From positions 8,099,001 through 8,163,000 of the forward strand of contig NZ_CP076543.1 of assembly GCF_030440515.1 (NCBI RefSeq): 64,000 bases of DNA. The letters are read 5' to 3'. Every line of letters starts with the position of its first letter. The stretch's first letter is position 1. Of this stretch, positions 25,789 to 34,329 are shown piece by piece. The notes beneath the pieces are model-generated. The model was given only the letters and a program-made list of their open reading frames with translations. It did no database searches and was not told where the DNA came from. Origin of the DNA: Streptomyces xanthophaeus. Lineage in GTDB: Bacteria; Actinomycetota; Actinomycetes; Streptomycetales; Streptomycetaceae. The translations under genes and the position numbers were made by a program.

Positions 25789-25982
25789 GGACCCAGGGTA
25801 TCCCCAGCTCCGACCCTCCCCGGGAGCCGGCAGCAGTGGCTAAAGATTCACCCAAGGGGTCATCGAAACCCGGCGGAATATCGAACAGGTGATGTCACGA
25901 TCGGGCGTTCGTGTTCAGAACGCGTCGCACCGCACTGCATCGCACCGTGCTGTACTGACTGTTGGAAGAGGACGAGAGTCGA

Positions 25983-26555
25983 ATGACCATCAACCCGACG
26001 CCGCACGATCCGACCCCGCCGCCGGCCTCCTCGGCGACACCGGGCGGGCCGCGGAGCACCCGGCTCGCCGCCACCCTGATCACACTGTCCACCGTTCTGG
26101 TGGGCCTGATGGCCGGGCTGTTCTTCGCTTTCGACGTCTCGGTGATGCCGGGGCTCGCCGCCGGCGACGAGCAGACGTACGTCACCGCGATGCGCGCCTT
26201 CAACAAGGCCATCGACGGCAATCCGCTCTTCGGCTCGGTGTTCCTGCTGGCCCTGGTGGCGGCCGTCGCCTCGGCGGTCGTGGAGTACCGCGGCGGCCGC
26301 CGCGCCACCGCCCTGTGGGTGGGGGCGGCCGCGGTCGCGTACCTCGCCGTCCTCGTGATCACCTTCGGCGTGAACATCCCGCTCAACAACGAGCTCGCCG
26401 ACGCGGGCGCGGTCGAGAAGATGACGGACTTCTCGATCGTCGAGCGGTTCAGGACCACCTGGGTCACGACGAACATCGTCCGCACCCTGCTCTGCACCGC
26501 GGCCCTCACCGCTCTCGCCCGCGCGTCGCTGCTCCACGGCCGCGCCACGCGCTGA
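25983..26555 (+). CDS. DUF1772 (anthrone oxygenase-like) membrane protein
   Basis: A 190-residue membrane protein with four hydrophobic helices and the DUF1772 signatures GLFFAFDVSVMPGL, AFNKAIDGNPLFGSVF and FGVNIPLNNELAD. The family includes small cofactor-free anthrone oxygenases, but most members are uncharacterised. The N-terminal 25 residues are Pro-rich. ATG at 25983 follows GGAAGAGGACGAG. It is divergent from the acetyltransferase gene and convergent with the kinase-like gene. Confidence 0.85.
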   Translation: MTINPTPHDPTPPPASSATPGGPRSTRLAATLITLSTVLVGLMAGLFFAFDVSVMPGLAAGDEQTYVTAMRAFNKAIDGNPLFGSVFLLALVAAVASAVVEYRGGRRATALWVGAAAVAYLAVLVITFGVNIPLNNELADAGAVEKMTDFSIVERFRTTWVTTNIVRTLLCTAALTALARASLLHGRATR

Positions 26556-26573
26556 TCGCACCGGGCGCACCCG

Positions 26574-26609
26574 CCGGGGATTCCCTTCGCCGGGTAAGGG
26601 GATCCCCGG
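26574..26609. terminator. Hairpin between convergent genes
   Basis: CCGGGGAT (26574-26581) pairs with ATCCCCGG (26602-26609) and the stem continues inward with one mismatch. It ends 3 bp before the stop of the leftward gene. Confidence 0.5.
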
Positions 26610-26611
26610 GG

Positions 26612-27142
26612 TCAGCCGGCGTGGGAGGCGATGATCCGCGCGCACTCCAGGGATTCGGTGTGCGCCGTGTTCACCTCGAGGTCGTAGGTCACTCCCCGGT
26701 GCACGGCGTCCGCCTGCGCTGCGGCCATCCCCCTGACCCGGTCCCCTCGCGCGATCTCACGGCCCGCGGCCACCGCGCTGTCGCACCGCACCCCGACCCA
26801 CAGGACCGGCACGTCACCCAGCGCCTTCCGCCACCGCTGCTGGGACGCCGCCCCACCGAGGAACACGTCGTCGACGACGATCCGCGCGCCCGCACGGGCC
26901 ATCGCCACGATCCCCTCCGTCCAGGCCGCCTCCAGCGCCCGGAACGTCGCCCCGACGCTCACCGTGCCGTCCGCCGTGATCTCGATGCCTTCCTGCGCCG
27001 TCTGCATCGCGGCAGGCAGGGCGTCGACGAACGCATCGCACCCGAACGACAGCCACGGGTCCGGCAGCAGGGCCTGCAGACACCGTACGATCCCGGACTT
27101 CCCCGAGCTGGAACCACCGTTGAGAATGATCATCTGAGTCAC
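26612..27142 (-). CDS. Chloramphenicol phosphotransferase-like kinase
   Basis: A 176-residue P-loop kinase. It opens [20 protein letters not shown], a Walker A of the form GxSSxGKS, followed by [14 protein letters not shown], in which the Asp is at the position of the catalytic base of chloramphenicol phosphotransferase. It also has VVDDVFLGG and the lid region ARGDRVRG. It could inactivate chloramphenicol by phosphorylating the 3-hydroxyl, but many homologues are of unknown substrate. Start at GTG 27142 or ATG 27133; the family usually has a few residues before MII. Confidence 0.85.
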   Translation of the reverse strand: MTQMIILNGGSSSGKSGIVRCLQALLPDPWLSFGCDAFVDALPAAMQTAQEGIEITADGTVSVGATFRALEAAWTEGIVAMARAGARIVVDDVFLGGAASQQRWRKALGDVPVLWVGVRCDSAVAAGREIARGDRVRGMAAAQADAVHRGVTYDLEVNTAHTESLECARIIASHAG

Positions 27143-27250
27143 CGCGCCACAGTAGGCCGCTGCCCGTCCGGCACGGAACAGGTTTCGGCGTACACCGCCC
27201 CCCGCGAAAACCGGGTGCGGCTGTCCGTACGGCCTTGGGATCATGTTCGG

Positions 27251-29422
27251 ATGGTCCACCGACTCGACCCCCTGGTCCTCCGGCACACCCACCGCATCCC
27301 CCGCCCCGCGGGACCCGCCGGGGAAGGCGCCGTCGCGGCACAGCAGTTCGACGCCGCGCTGATGTCCGTGGGCTTCAAGCTCTCGGCACAGCTGCTCGCC
27401 CACCTGTCGGGACTGTCCGAAGGAGCGGTCGTCGACACCGCCGTACGGACGCTGGGCACCGTCCGCGAGATGGTCGGCGACCACGTCCGGCACAACGTGT
27501 ACTTCATCGACTTCCCGGCCAACGTGCCGGACACGTTCGACTTCTGGATGCAGTGCATAGCGGAGGCGCTCGCCGACGACGACACGCGCGCGAGCACGCT
27601 GGAGCAGCTGGGCACCGGCGTCGTGAACCTCCTCACGCTCCCGTCGTACGGGAACTACCGGCACACCTACGCCGAGATGCTGACCCACCACGACGAGCTG
27701 ATCGCCGCGGCGGGCGACCGTCTGACGGTCCTGCACCTCGGCGCCGCCCCCGACGACGAACTCACCTCCCTCTACCTGGCCTTGGCGGGCAGCACCACAC
27801 CCCTGGGCGAGGACGGCCTGCGGGACCTGCGCGAACTCGCCGGGCACTGCGCGGACGGACCGCAGCCCGAGGAGATCCCCGTACGGGAGAACCGGGCCGT
27901 GGTCAACGAGGCCCGGCTGAAGGCCGGCGCGAGCCTGCTGCTGGACACGGTCACCGATGTGCTCCGCCTCGCCTGCGCGCTCGCCGGCGGCGACGTCGGC
28001 CTGCAGGAGCCGACGCGGCTGCGCGGGCTCTCCCGGGCGGTGCGCCGGGCGCTGCTCGCGGGCCTCGACGCGGTCGTCGGCGCGGCGCCCGCCAAGCTCG
28101 CCGACGTGCACGCGCACCGCGAGATGTGGAAGCGGCTCGGCGAGCGGCTGCACCCGCACGAGTACCCGCAGTGGCCGCACGCGGCCGACGTGTTCGCCGT
28201 CGCCCGCGGCGAGAAGGCGGTGCGCACCTTCGACAGCCGGGTGGAGGAACTGCACGCCCGGCTCGACCCCACCGGCGCCGCCGAGCTGCTGAAGGCCGCG
28301 CCCGGCAAACTGCTGCGATCCCTGGACCGGCTGCTGCGCTCCGCCCACACCCAGGACGAGCGCGACGCCGTCGCGGCCGCCGCCGAGCACGCCCTCCCCG
28401 ATGCCTCCGGCCGGATCCTGCTGTCGGTACGCCAGCACCTGCACAACCGGGCGGAGGAGACCGGCGAGCAGCGGGTGTTCGTCAACCGCTCCGGCCGGGC
28501 CTGGGTCACCGAGGACACCCGTCCGCCGGTGTTCGCGCCCGAGCGCAAGCGGATGATCGCCGCGATCGACGCGGAGCTGCGCCGCCGGGTGCCCGCCGCG
28601 GACCACCTGCTGATCGACCCGGACGTGCTGGACGTGGCGCTGCCGCTCAGCGGCAAGGCGACCGCGTCCGGGCTCGGTGTGCTGCCACGCGGCTCTGTGT
28701 CCCCGGTCGACGGAGAGATGCTGCGCTTCTTCGTGTACTGGAAGCAGACCGCGCGCAGCACCGACTTCGACCTGTCGGCGGCCCTGCTGGACACCGACTA
28801 CTCGACCGTCTCCTGGCTCTCGTACACCAACCTGAGTGAGGTCGGGGGCAAGCATTCCGGTGACATCACGGACGCGGCCGACGGGGCCTCGGAGTTCATC
28901 GACCTGCGCCTGGACGCGGTGCGCGCCTCCTGCATCGTCCCGCAGGTCAACATCTTCTCGGGGGAAGGCTTCGAGGAGGTCGAGGAGTCGTTCTTCGGGT
29001 TCATGCTGCGCGGGGCCGAGCAGAACGGACGGCCTTTCGAGCCGCGCACGGTGCGCATGAAGTCGGATCTGCGCGGTCCGGGCCGCGTCGCCCTGCCACT
29101 GGTGTTCCTGCGCGGGTCCGACGGCCGGTGGCGCGCCAAGTGGCTGCACCTGTGCCTGACGGGGTCTCCGTCGTACAACCGGGTCGAGGACAACCAGGTG
29201 ACGGTCGCGACGCTGATGCGGGCCGTCGTCGAGCGCGAGCAGCTCACCGTCCGGTACCTGGTCGAGCTGATGACCGGCAGCGCGACGACCGTCACCGTGT
29301 GGGACGGGAGGACCGTTCCGGCGGGTCCCGTCACCTATATCGGCCTGGAGCGGCCCGAGAAGCTGCACCCGGCGTCGCGGATCGTCACCCCGGAAAATCT
29401 GCGTGACCTGATCCCCGCCTGA
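27251..29422 (+). CDS. Large protein with C-terminal TerD-like domain (MXAN_6230/SCO0854-like)
   Basis: A 723-residue protein. Residues about 25-430 are helical and unassigned ([21 protein letters not shown] ... [24 protein letters not shown]). The C-terminal 240 residues look like a TerD-type Ca-binding beta-sandwich: [25 protein letters not shown], then [21 protein letters not shown], then SFFGFMLRG. The overall architecture recalls MXAN_6230/SCO0854 proteins, but I see no RING-type Cys/His cluster. TerD proteins are linked to tellurite and general stress responses. A strong terminator follows. ATG at 27251 is chosen for its position after the divergent promoter. Confidence 0.65.
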   Translation: MVHRLDPLVLRHTHRIPRPAGPAGEGAVAAQQFDAALMSVGFKLSAQLLAHLSGLSEGAVVDTAVRTLGTVREMVGDHVRHNVYFIDFPANVPDTFDFWMQCIAEALADDDTRASTLEQLGTGVVNLLTLPSYGNYRHTYAEMLTHHDELIAAAGDRLTVLHLGAAPDDELTSLYLALAGSTTPLGEDGLRDLRELAGHCADGPQPEEIPVRENRAVVNEARLKAGASLLLDTVTDVLRLACALAGGDVGLQEPTRLRGLSRAVRRALLAGLDAVVGAAPAKLADVHAHREMWKRLGERLHPHEYPQWPHAADVFAVARGEKAVRTFDSRVEELHARLDPTGAAELLKAAPGKLLRSLDRLLRSAHTQDERDAVAAAAEHALPDASGRILLSVRQHLHNRAEETGEQRVFVNRSGRAWVTEDTRPPVFAPERKRMIAAIDAELRRRVPAADHLLIDPDVLDVALPLSGKATASGLGVLPRGSVSPVDGEMLRFFVYWKQTARSTDFDLSAALLDTDYSTVSWLSYTNLSEVGGKHSGDITDAADGASEFIDLRLDAVRASCIVPQVNIFSGEGFEEVEESFFGFMLRGAEQNGRPFEPRTVRMKSDLRGPGRVALPLVFLRGSDGRWRAKWLHLCLTGSPSYNRVEDNQVTVATLMRAVVEREQLTVRYLVELMTGSATTVTVWDGRTVPAGPVTYIGLERPEKLHPASRIVTPENLRDLIPA

Positions 29423-29436
29423 CTGTTAACGTAGCC

Positions 29437-29502
29437 GTGGCGAGGCCATGAAGGGGCTTCCTTCTCAACACTCCAAGATAGCCTCTTCGCTTTCCTCGCC
29501 AC
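29437..29502. other. Long-range inverted repeat in the 3' untranslated region
   Basis: GTGGCGAGG (29437-29445) pairs perfectly with CCTCGCCAC (29494-29502) over 48 nt. Inside, AAGG/CCTT and GAGGC/GCCTC can pair too. It does not fold as a tRNA (no T-arm). It lies between the stop at 29422 and the terminator at 29513. Confidence 0.55.
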
Positions 29503-29512
29503 CGACTTGAGA

Positions 29513-29549
29513 CCTCCGGCCGTCCCGCACCACGCGGGACGGCCGGAGG
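29513..29549 (+). terminator. Strong intrinsic terminator
   Basis: A perfect 16-bp stem (29513-29528 with 29534-29549), loop ACCAC, followed by CTTTTCC. Classic rho-independent form for the rightward TerD-like gene. Confidence 0.88.
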
Positions 29550-29611
29550 CTTTTCCGTGTCGTACGCCGGCCCCCGGCCGGGCCGGCTCGCTGCGTTCAG
29601 CTCAGCGCAGC

Positions 29612-31675
29612 TCAGCTCAGGAAGTCGGCGACCAGCTCGGCGAAGGCCTCCGGGGTCAGTACCTCGACACCCAGCTCGGCGGCCTTGACCGCCTTCGCGC
29701 TGGGCTTGCCGCTCGCCGAGGGCGCGGAGACCAGGATGGTGGTCCTGGCACTGACGCTGCTGCCCGCGCGCCCGCCCGCTTTCTCGATCAGTGCGTTCAT
29801 CGCGTCCCGGCCCTGGCCTTCGAGCGCTCCGGTCATCTTCCCGGTCACCACCACGACCTTCCCGGCCAGCGGACCCGAGCCCTGCGCCGCCGCTTCTTCC
29901 TGCGGCTCAGTCATGTTGACGCCCGCCGCGGCGAGCTTGTCGATGACCGGCGCCAGGGCGGCGATCTGCTCGACGATCACCGGGGCCTTCTCCGGGCCGA
30001 TGCCGTCCACGGCCTGCATGTCCAGGGCATCGGCCTGCCGGACGGCGTCCATCGTGCCGAAGTGCCGGGCGATCCGCCGCGAGATGCTGCGCCCGGTGCC
30101 CAGGATGCCCAGCGCGCAGACGACACGGCTCAGCGGCCGGGCCTTCGCCGCCGCGATCTGCCCGGCCAGCTTCGCGGCCCGCTTGGCGCTGCCGGAAGCG
30201 GTGGTGAGCTGCTCCAGGGACAGGGTGAACAGGTCGGCGACGTCCGTGACGTCACCGGCGTCGACCAGGGCCTTGACGTACGTCCTGCCCAGCCCGTCGA
30301 TGTCGAGCATCTCGCGCCCGGCGGCGTACTCGATGAGGGCCGGCAGCGCGCAGGCCGCGCCCTGCGCGCAGCGCCACCGCTCCTGCGTCTTGTCGATCTC
30401 CCCACCGCAGTTGGGGCACGCCCCGGGCAGGGGTACCTCCGTCGCCCCGGCCGGGCGCAGCGCCACCACGGCGGCCTGGACCCGCGGGATGATGTCGCCC
30501 GCCTTGTAGACCGTCACGGTGTCGCCCAGGTGGAGATCGCGGCGCCGGATGTCGGCCGGGTTGTGGAGGGTGGCCCGGGTGACCGTGGACCCGTCGATCA
30601 GGACCGGGGCGAGTACGGCGGTCGGGGCCAGCACCCCGGTCCGGCCGACCTCCCACACCACGTCCTCCAGCACGGTCTGCCGCTCGACGGCCGGAAGCTT
30701 GAAGGCGACGGCGAAGTAGGGGAAGCGGCTGCCCAGTCCCGCCGCTGCCTGCTCGGCCACGTCGTTGACCTTGATCACGACACCGTCGATCCCGAACGGC
30801 AGCCCCGCGCGCAGGGCGGCGATCTCGTCGACCCGCTGCTGGGCCTCGGCGAGGGTGGCGACCACGTGCAGTCCGACCGGGGTGTCCGCGGTCGTCCGGA
30901 CTCCGGCCCGGGCGACCGCGGCCAGGGTCTCGGCGTGCGTGCCTCCGGCGGGCAGGAACGGTTCCCCGTCCAGTTCGACCGCGCCGTACGTCCAGAACGT
31001 CATCATGAGCCGGTACGGGCGGTCCTTGGCCCGCAGCGTGCCGGCCGTGCCGTTGCGGGGGTTGGCGAAGACCTGCGCGCCGTGCGCGGTGCGGACCGCG
31101 TTCGCCGCCTCGAACTGCTCCTGGGTGAACAGCACCTCTCCGCGCACCTCGAAGGTGGCCGGCACCGGCAGCCGCTCGGGCAGGCCCTCTATCTGCCCGA
31201 TGACATGGCTGATGTCCTCACCGGTGCTGCCGTCGCCCCGCGTGATGATCTGCACCAGCCGCCCGGCCCGGTAGCGGGCCGCGACGGCCGCGCCGTCCAG
31301 CTTCGGCTCGACGGTGAACCCGCCGGCCGGTGCCGTGCCCAGCCGCCGCTGGAGGGACTCGCCCCACGACAGCAGGCCGTCGGGGTCGAAGACATTGTCC
31401 AGGCTGAGCAGCCGGGTGGTGTGCGCGACATCGCCGGCCGGGGCGGCGCCGTCGCCGACCTGCCCGGTGGGGGAGTCCGCGGCGGCCTCGTCGGGGTGCT
31501 CCGATTCCCACGCCAGTACGGCGAGCCGGAGCTGGTCGTAGGTGGCATCGTCCATCGGGCTGTCGCCGTCGGCGTAGTACGCCCCCGACGCGTCGCGCAG
31601 GCGCCCGAGCGCGGCCTCGTACGCGGAGCGGCTGGACATGCTGGACAGCGCCTGATCGGCGGAAAGGTTCATCAT
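29612..31675 (-). CDS. ligA: NAD-dependent DNA ligase (LigA-type)
   Basis: A 687-residue ligase that seals nicks using NAD. The adenylated lysine sits in VEPKLDGAA, followed by the OB-fold, a four-cysteine zinc site (CPNCGGEIDKTQERWRCAQGAAC), helix-hairpin-helix repeats (MLDIDGLGRTYVKAL, MQAVDGIGPEKA) and a C-terminal BRCT domain (GPLAGKVVVVTGKMTGALEG). It is shorter and looks more divergent than the usual actinobacterial housekeeping ligase, and stands among accessory genes, so it may be a second ligase (inference). ATG 31675 follows GGGAGG; ATG 31672 is equally possible. Confidence 0.92.
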   Translation of the reverse strand: MMNLSADQALSSMSSRSAYEAALGRLRDASGAYYADGDSPMDDATYDQLRLAVLAWESEHPDEAAADSPTGQVGDGAAPAGDVAHTTRLLSLDNVFDPDGLLSWGESLQRRLGTAPAGGFTVEPKLDGAAVAARYRAGRLVQIITRGDGSTGEDISHVIGQIEGLPERLPVPATFEVRGEVLFTQEQFEAANAVRTAHGAQVFANPRNGTAGTLRAKDRPYRLMMTFWTYGAVELDGEPFLPAGGTHAETLAAVARAGVRTTADTPVGLHVVATLAEAQQRVDEIAALRAGLPFGIDGVVIKVNDVAEQAAAGLGSRFPYFAVAFKLPAVERQTVLEDVVWEVGRTGVLAPTAVLAPVLIDGSTVTRATLHNPADIRRRDLHLGDTVTVYKAGDIIPRVQAAVVALRPAGATEVPLPGACPNCGGEIDKTQERWRCAQGAACALPALIEYAAGREMLDIDGLGRTYVKALVDAGDVTDVADLFTLSLEQLTTASGSAKRAAKLAGQIAAAKARPLSRVVCALGILGTGRSISRRIARHFGTMDAVRQADALDMQAVDGIGPEKAPVIVEQIAALAPVIDKLAAAGVNMTEPQEEAAAQGSGPLAGKVVVVTGKMTGALEGQGRDAMNALIEKAGGRAGSSVSARTTILVSAPSASGKPSAKAVKAAELGVEVLTPEAFAELVADFLS

Positions 31676-31779
31676 GGGAGTGATCCTCCCGCGCACCACT
31701 GACAATCGCCCCGGCCCGCCCGCCGCGGGCCCTTCCCGGCGGACGGCGGGCCGTCAGGGCCCGTACGCCCCCCGCGTGT

Positions 31780-33381
31780 TCATCCTCGTGCCACGGGCCC
31801 GGCCACCCCGGCCGCCACCCCGGCCGCCCCGGCTTCCGCCCCGCCCGCGGCGCTTGCCGCCGGCCGCTCGGCCCCTCCGGCCTCCGCCGTCCCGACCGGC
31901 AGGTCCGCCGGGCCTGCGTGGACGGTCGGGCGCTCCGCCCAGAACGCGCCGGACGCCGCGCGCCGCGCGAGCATCACCAGCAGCCCCGCGAGGCTCAGGC
32001 CGAGGGCGATGACCAGCGGCGGGCCGAGGCCGAACCAGGACGTCCCGCCGGAGGAGTTGGCGGGGTCCGCCATGTCGACGACCGCCTCGGCGAGCAGCCA
32101 GATCAGCATCCCCGCGCCGATCAGGGGGCCGGCCCCGATGAACAGGAACTCGCGCACCCCCGAGGTCAGCAGGCGCCGGTGGTAGACCGCGCAGGCGATA
32201 CCGGTGAGGGCGTAGTAGAAGGCGATCAGCAACGAGAGGGCCGTCAGTGAGTCGGCGAGCGCGTTCTCGCTGACCTGGTGGATGAACAGGTACCAGACCG
32301 TGGCCGTGCCGGCGACCCACCAGGTGCCGACGGCGGGGGTGCGGTACCGGCCGTGGATCAGACCGAACCGGCGGGGGAGGGCGTGCCTGCGCGCCATGGA
32401 CAGCGCGGTACGGGAGGCCGGGATGATCGTGGTCTGGGTCGAGGCGAGCGCCGAGGTGGCGACGGCGAGGAGGACGATCCAGTCCCAGCCGCCGAGGGCC
32501 TCGCGGGCCAGGGAGGCGAAGACGGCCTCCTCGTCGTCGGCGTGCGCGGTGAGATAGCCGGTGCCCGCGAACGCGACCACCGCGAAGGCCACGGAGACAT
32601 AGGTGGCCAGGAGGACCACCGTCGACCAGACGCCGGCCCGGCCCGGGGCGGAGGAGGGGTCCTTCGTCTCCTCGGTGAGGTTGACGGCCGACTCCCAGCC
32701 CCAGTAGACGAAGACACCGAGGAGCAGCCCGCCGGTCAGCGCCGTGCTCCCGGCCCCGAACGGGTCGAGCCAGCCGACGGACGGGCGCAGCGCGCCCGCG
32801 GAGCCGGTTCCGGCGTACACCCGGTACAGGGCGACGCCCGCGAAGACGAACAGGCAGACGGTCTGCAGCAGCACGAGGACGTTCTGCAGACGGGCCGCCG
32901 CCTGAGTGTCCCGGACGCACAGGGCCGCCATCGTCACGATCACGAGCACGGTCAGTGCCTGGCGGATCAGCGAGTTTCCGGCCCAGCCGTCCAGACCGAC
33001 GGCCAGCAGGCCGAAGTTGACGGCGACGTCGGCGAGCGAGCCGACCACCAGGACCCCCGTCATGGTGATCGCCCAGCCGCCCAGCCAGCCGGTCGTGGGC
33101 CCCAGCGCACGCGTCACCCACGAAAAGGTCGTGCCGCAGTCGGGGTCGGCCCGGTTCAGGTAGTAGAAAGCGGAAGCGATGAGCACCATCGGAACGAACG
33201 ACGCGAGCATCACCCCGGGGGCATGGACGCCGACCAGGGCGACGATCGGCCCGATCACGGCGGCCAGGGAGTACGCCGGCGAGGTCGCGTTCAGCCCGAT
33301 GGCGAGGGCGTCGACGAAGCCGATCGCGTTCGGTCTGAGCGTGGCGTCGGCGGCAGGCGTCCGCGGGGTGTCTTCGACCAT
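31780..33381 (-). CDS. APC-superfamily amino acid permease
   Basis: A 533-residue membrane protein with about 12 helices. APC signatures: FVDALAIGLNATSPAYSLAAVIG in TM1, ALGPTTGWLGGW in TM3, and VYWGWESAVNLTEETKDPSSAPGRA in the TM6-7 region. The family imports amino acids, amines or polyamines. The last 50 residues are Ala/Gly/Glu-rich and probably disordered. The ATG at 33381 has GAGGGACC upstream. Its promoter carries the same 21-bp site as the saccharopine-dehydrogenase-like gene, so both probably belong to one catabolic route controlled by the TetR gene between them. Confidence 0.88.
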   Translation of the reverse strand: MVEDTPRTPAADATLRPNAIGFVDALAIGLNATSPAYSLAAVIGPIVALVGVHAPGVMLASFVPMVLIASAFYYLNRADPDCGTTFSWVTRALGPTTGWLGGWAITMTGVLVVGSLADVAVNFGLLAVGLDGWAGNSLIRQALTVLVIVTMAALCVRDTQAAARLQNVLVLLQTVCLFVFAGVALYRVYAGTGSAGALRPSVGWLDPFGAGSTALTGGLLLGVFVYWGWESAVNLTEETKDPSSAPGRAGVWSTVVLLATYVSVAFAVVAFAGTGYLTAHADDEEAVFASLAREALGGWDWIVLLAVATSALASTQTTIIPASRTALSMARRHALPRRFGLIHGRYRTPAVGTWWVAGTATVWYLFIHQVSENALADSLTALSLLIAFYYALTGIACAVYHRRLLTSGVREFLFIGAGPLIGAGMLIWLLAEAVVDMADPANSSGGTSWFGLGPPLVIALGLSLAGLLVMLARRAASGAFWAERPTVHAGPADLPVGTAEAGGAERPAASAAGGAEAGAAGVAAGVAGPVARG

Positions 33382-33447
33382 GGTCCCTCACTGGTGCACG
33401 GTGAACGGGGCGTGAATGCGATGAGGAAACCCGTGCTCCGCACAGAG

Positions 33448-33468
33448 GGTCAATGGTGTTGGCATAAG
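33448..33468 (-). promoter_or_regulatory. 21-bp operator copy A, upstream of the permease
   Basis: Read in the direction of the permease gene, this 21-bp block contains TGCCAACACCATTGACC. It is identical over 21 bp to the block at 34243-34263, in the same orientation relative to its gene, and its inner edge lies exactly 67 bp before the permease start. Candidate TetR site, possibly including a TTGACC -35. Confidence 0.82.
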
Positions 33469-33486
33469 CGGGCCCGGAAGGCCGGG

Positions 33487-34224
33487 TCAGCCGCGCCCCG
33501 CCGCACCCCCGCCCCCGGGGCCCGCCGCGTCCGCGAGCTGCCTCTCGGCGGTGTCCAGCAGCATCTCCAGCGCGACCGGGTACGCGCTGTGGGGCATCCG
33601 GGCGGCCAGCAGTCCCGCCGTGGCCGCGATGTTCGGGTAGGCGTCGGCCGGCAGCCGTGCGTACGTCGACTCCCACCGCTCCTCGTCCGACTCGCGCGCC
33701 TTCTCCGTCAGCGCGAGCGGCCCCGCGTCGAGCGCCGCGAAGGCCAGGGCCTGGTCGATGTAGGCGTGGTAGATCCGTACGGCGTCCACGTCCGCGAAGC
33801 CCGCGCCGCGAAGGCTGCCGAGGATCGCCTCGTCGGCCGCGATCTCGCGCGGCCGGCCGCTCACCCGGCTCGCGGTGAGCAGCGCGGCCTGCGGGTGGGC
33901 GACGTAGGCGCCGTGGATGCGCAGCCCCAGTGAGCGCAGGTCCTCGCGCCACCGCCCCGTGGGGACCCAGCCGTCGAGCGCCCGGCCGATCAGCTCCTCG
34001 CCGATGGCCAGGGTCAGACCGTCCATGCCGTCGAAGTACCGGTACAGCGTGCTGGGGTCCGCCCCCAGAGCGGCGCCCAGCCGCCGGGCGGACAGGCCCG
34101 CGCTCCCGTGCTCGCGCACCATCCGCAGGGCCGTCTCGACGATCAGCCGCTCGGAGAGCACCGTTCCCTGCCGGGTCGGGCGCCGCCGCCTGCGGGCCTC
34201 CTCCGGGACCACGTCCTTCGCCAT
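33487..34224 (-). CDS. TetR-family regulator, probable repressor of permease and dehydrogenase
   Basis: A 245-residue regulator. The HTH reads IVETALRMVREHGSAGLSARRLGAALGADPSTLYRYFDGMDGLTLAIGEEL. The C-terminal part has the TetR_C-type helices of the TetR/Tn10 branch (IHGAYVAHPQAALLTASRVSG) and a Gly-rich end. ATG at 34224 has GGAGGCGGG upstream. Operator copy B lies 18 bp upstream of this start, which suggests autoregulation, and copy A is just beyond its stop, in front of the permease gene. Confidence 0.9.
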   Translation of the reverse strand: MAKDVVPEEARRRRRPTRQGTVLSERLIVETALRMVREHGSAGLSARRLGAALGADPSTLYRYFDGMDGLTLAIGEELIGRALDGWVPTGRWREDLRSLGLRIHGAYVAHPQAALLTASRVSGRPREIAADEAILGSLRGAGFADVDAVRIYHAYIDQALAFAALDAGPLALTEKARESDEERWESTYARLPADAYPNIAATAGLLAARMPHSAYPVALEMLLDTAERQLADAAGPGGGGAAGRG

Positions 34225-34242
34225 CGCCCGCCTCCGTCCATC

Positions 34243-34263
34243 CTTATGCCAACACCATTGACC
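34243..34263 (+). promoter_or_regulatory. 21-bp operator copy B, upstream of the dehydrogenase
   Basis: Same 21 bp as at 33448-33468 but on the opposite strand, containing TGCCAACACCATTGACC. It lies exactly 67 bp before the dehydrogenase start and 18 bp before the divergent TetR start. Confidence 0.85.
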
Positions 34264-34329
34264 TTAACTCGGACGGAACGGTTCCATCAGCCCCCTGAGG
34301 CGCACGCCTCACCGAGAAAGGACCTCGCC

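Noticed and set aside
25889..27250. Upstream extension of the TerD-like protein to 25889
   Set aside because: This part is out of frame with the DUF1772 gene and antisense to the kinase-like gene; the family-like sequence starts at 27251.
29437..29502. tRNA-like arrangement
   Set aside because: The end stem would fit an acceptor arm, but there is no T-arm consensus, no anticodon arm and the length is only 66 nt.
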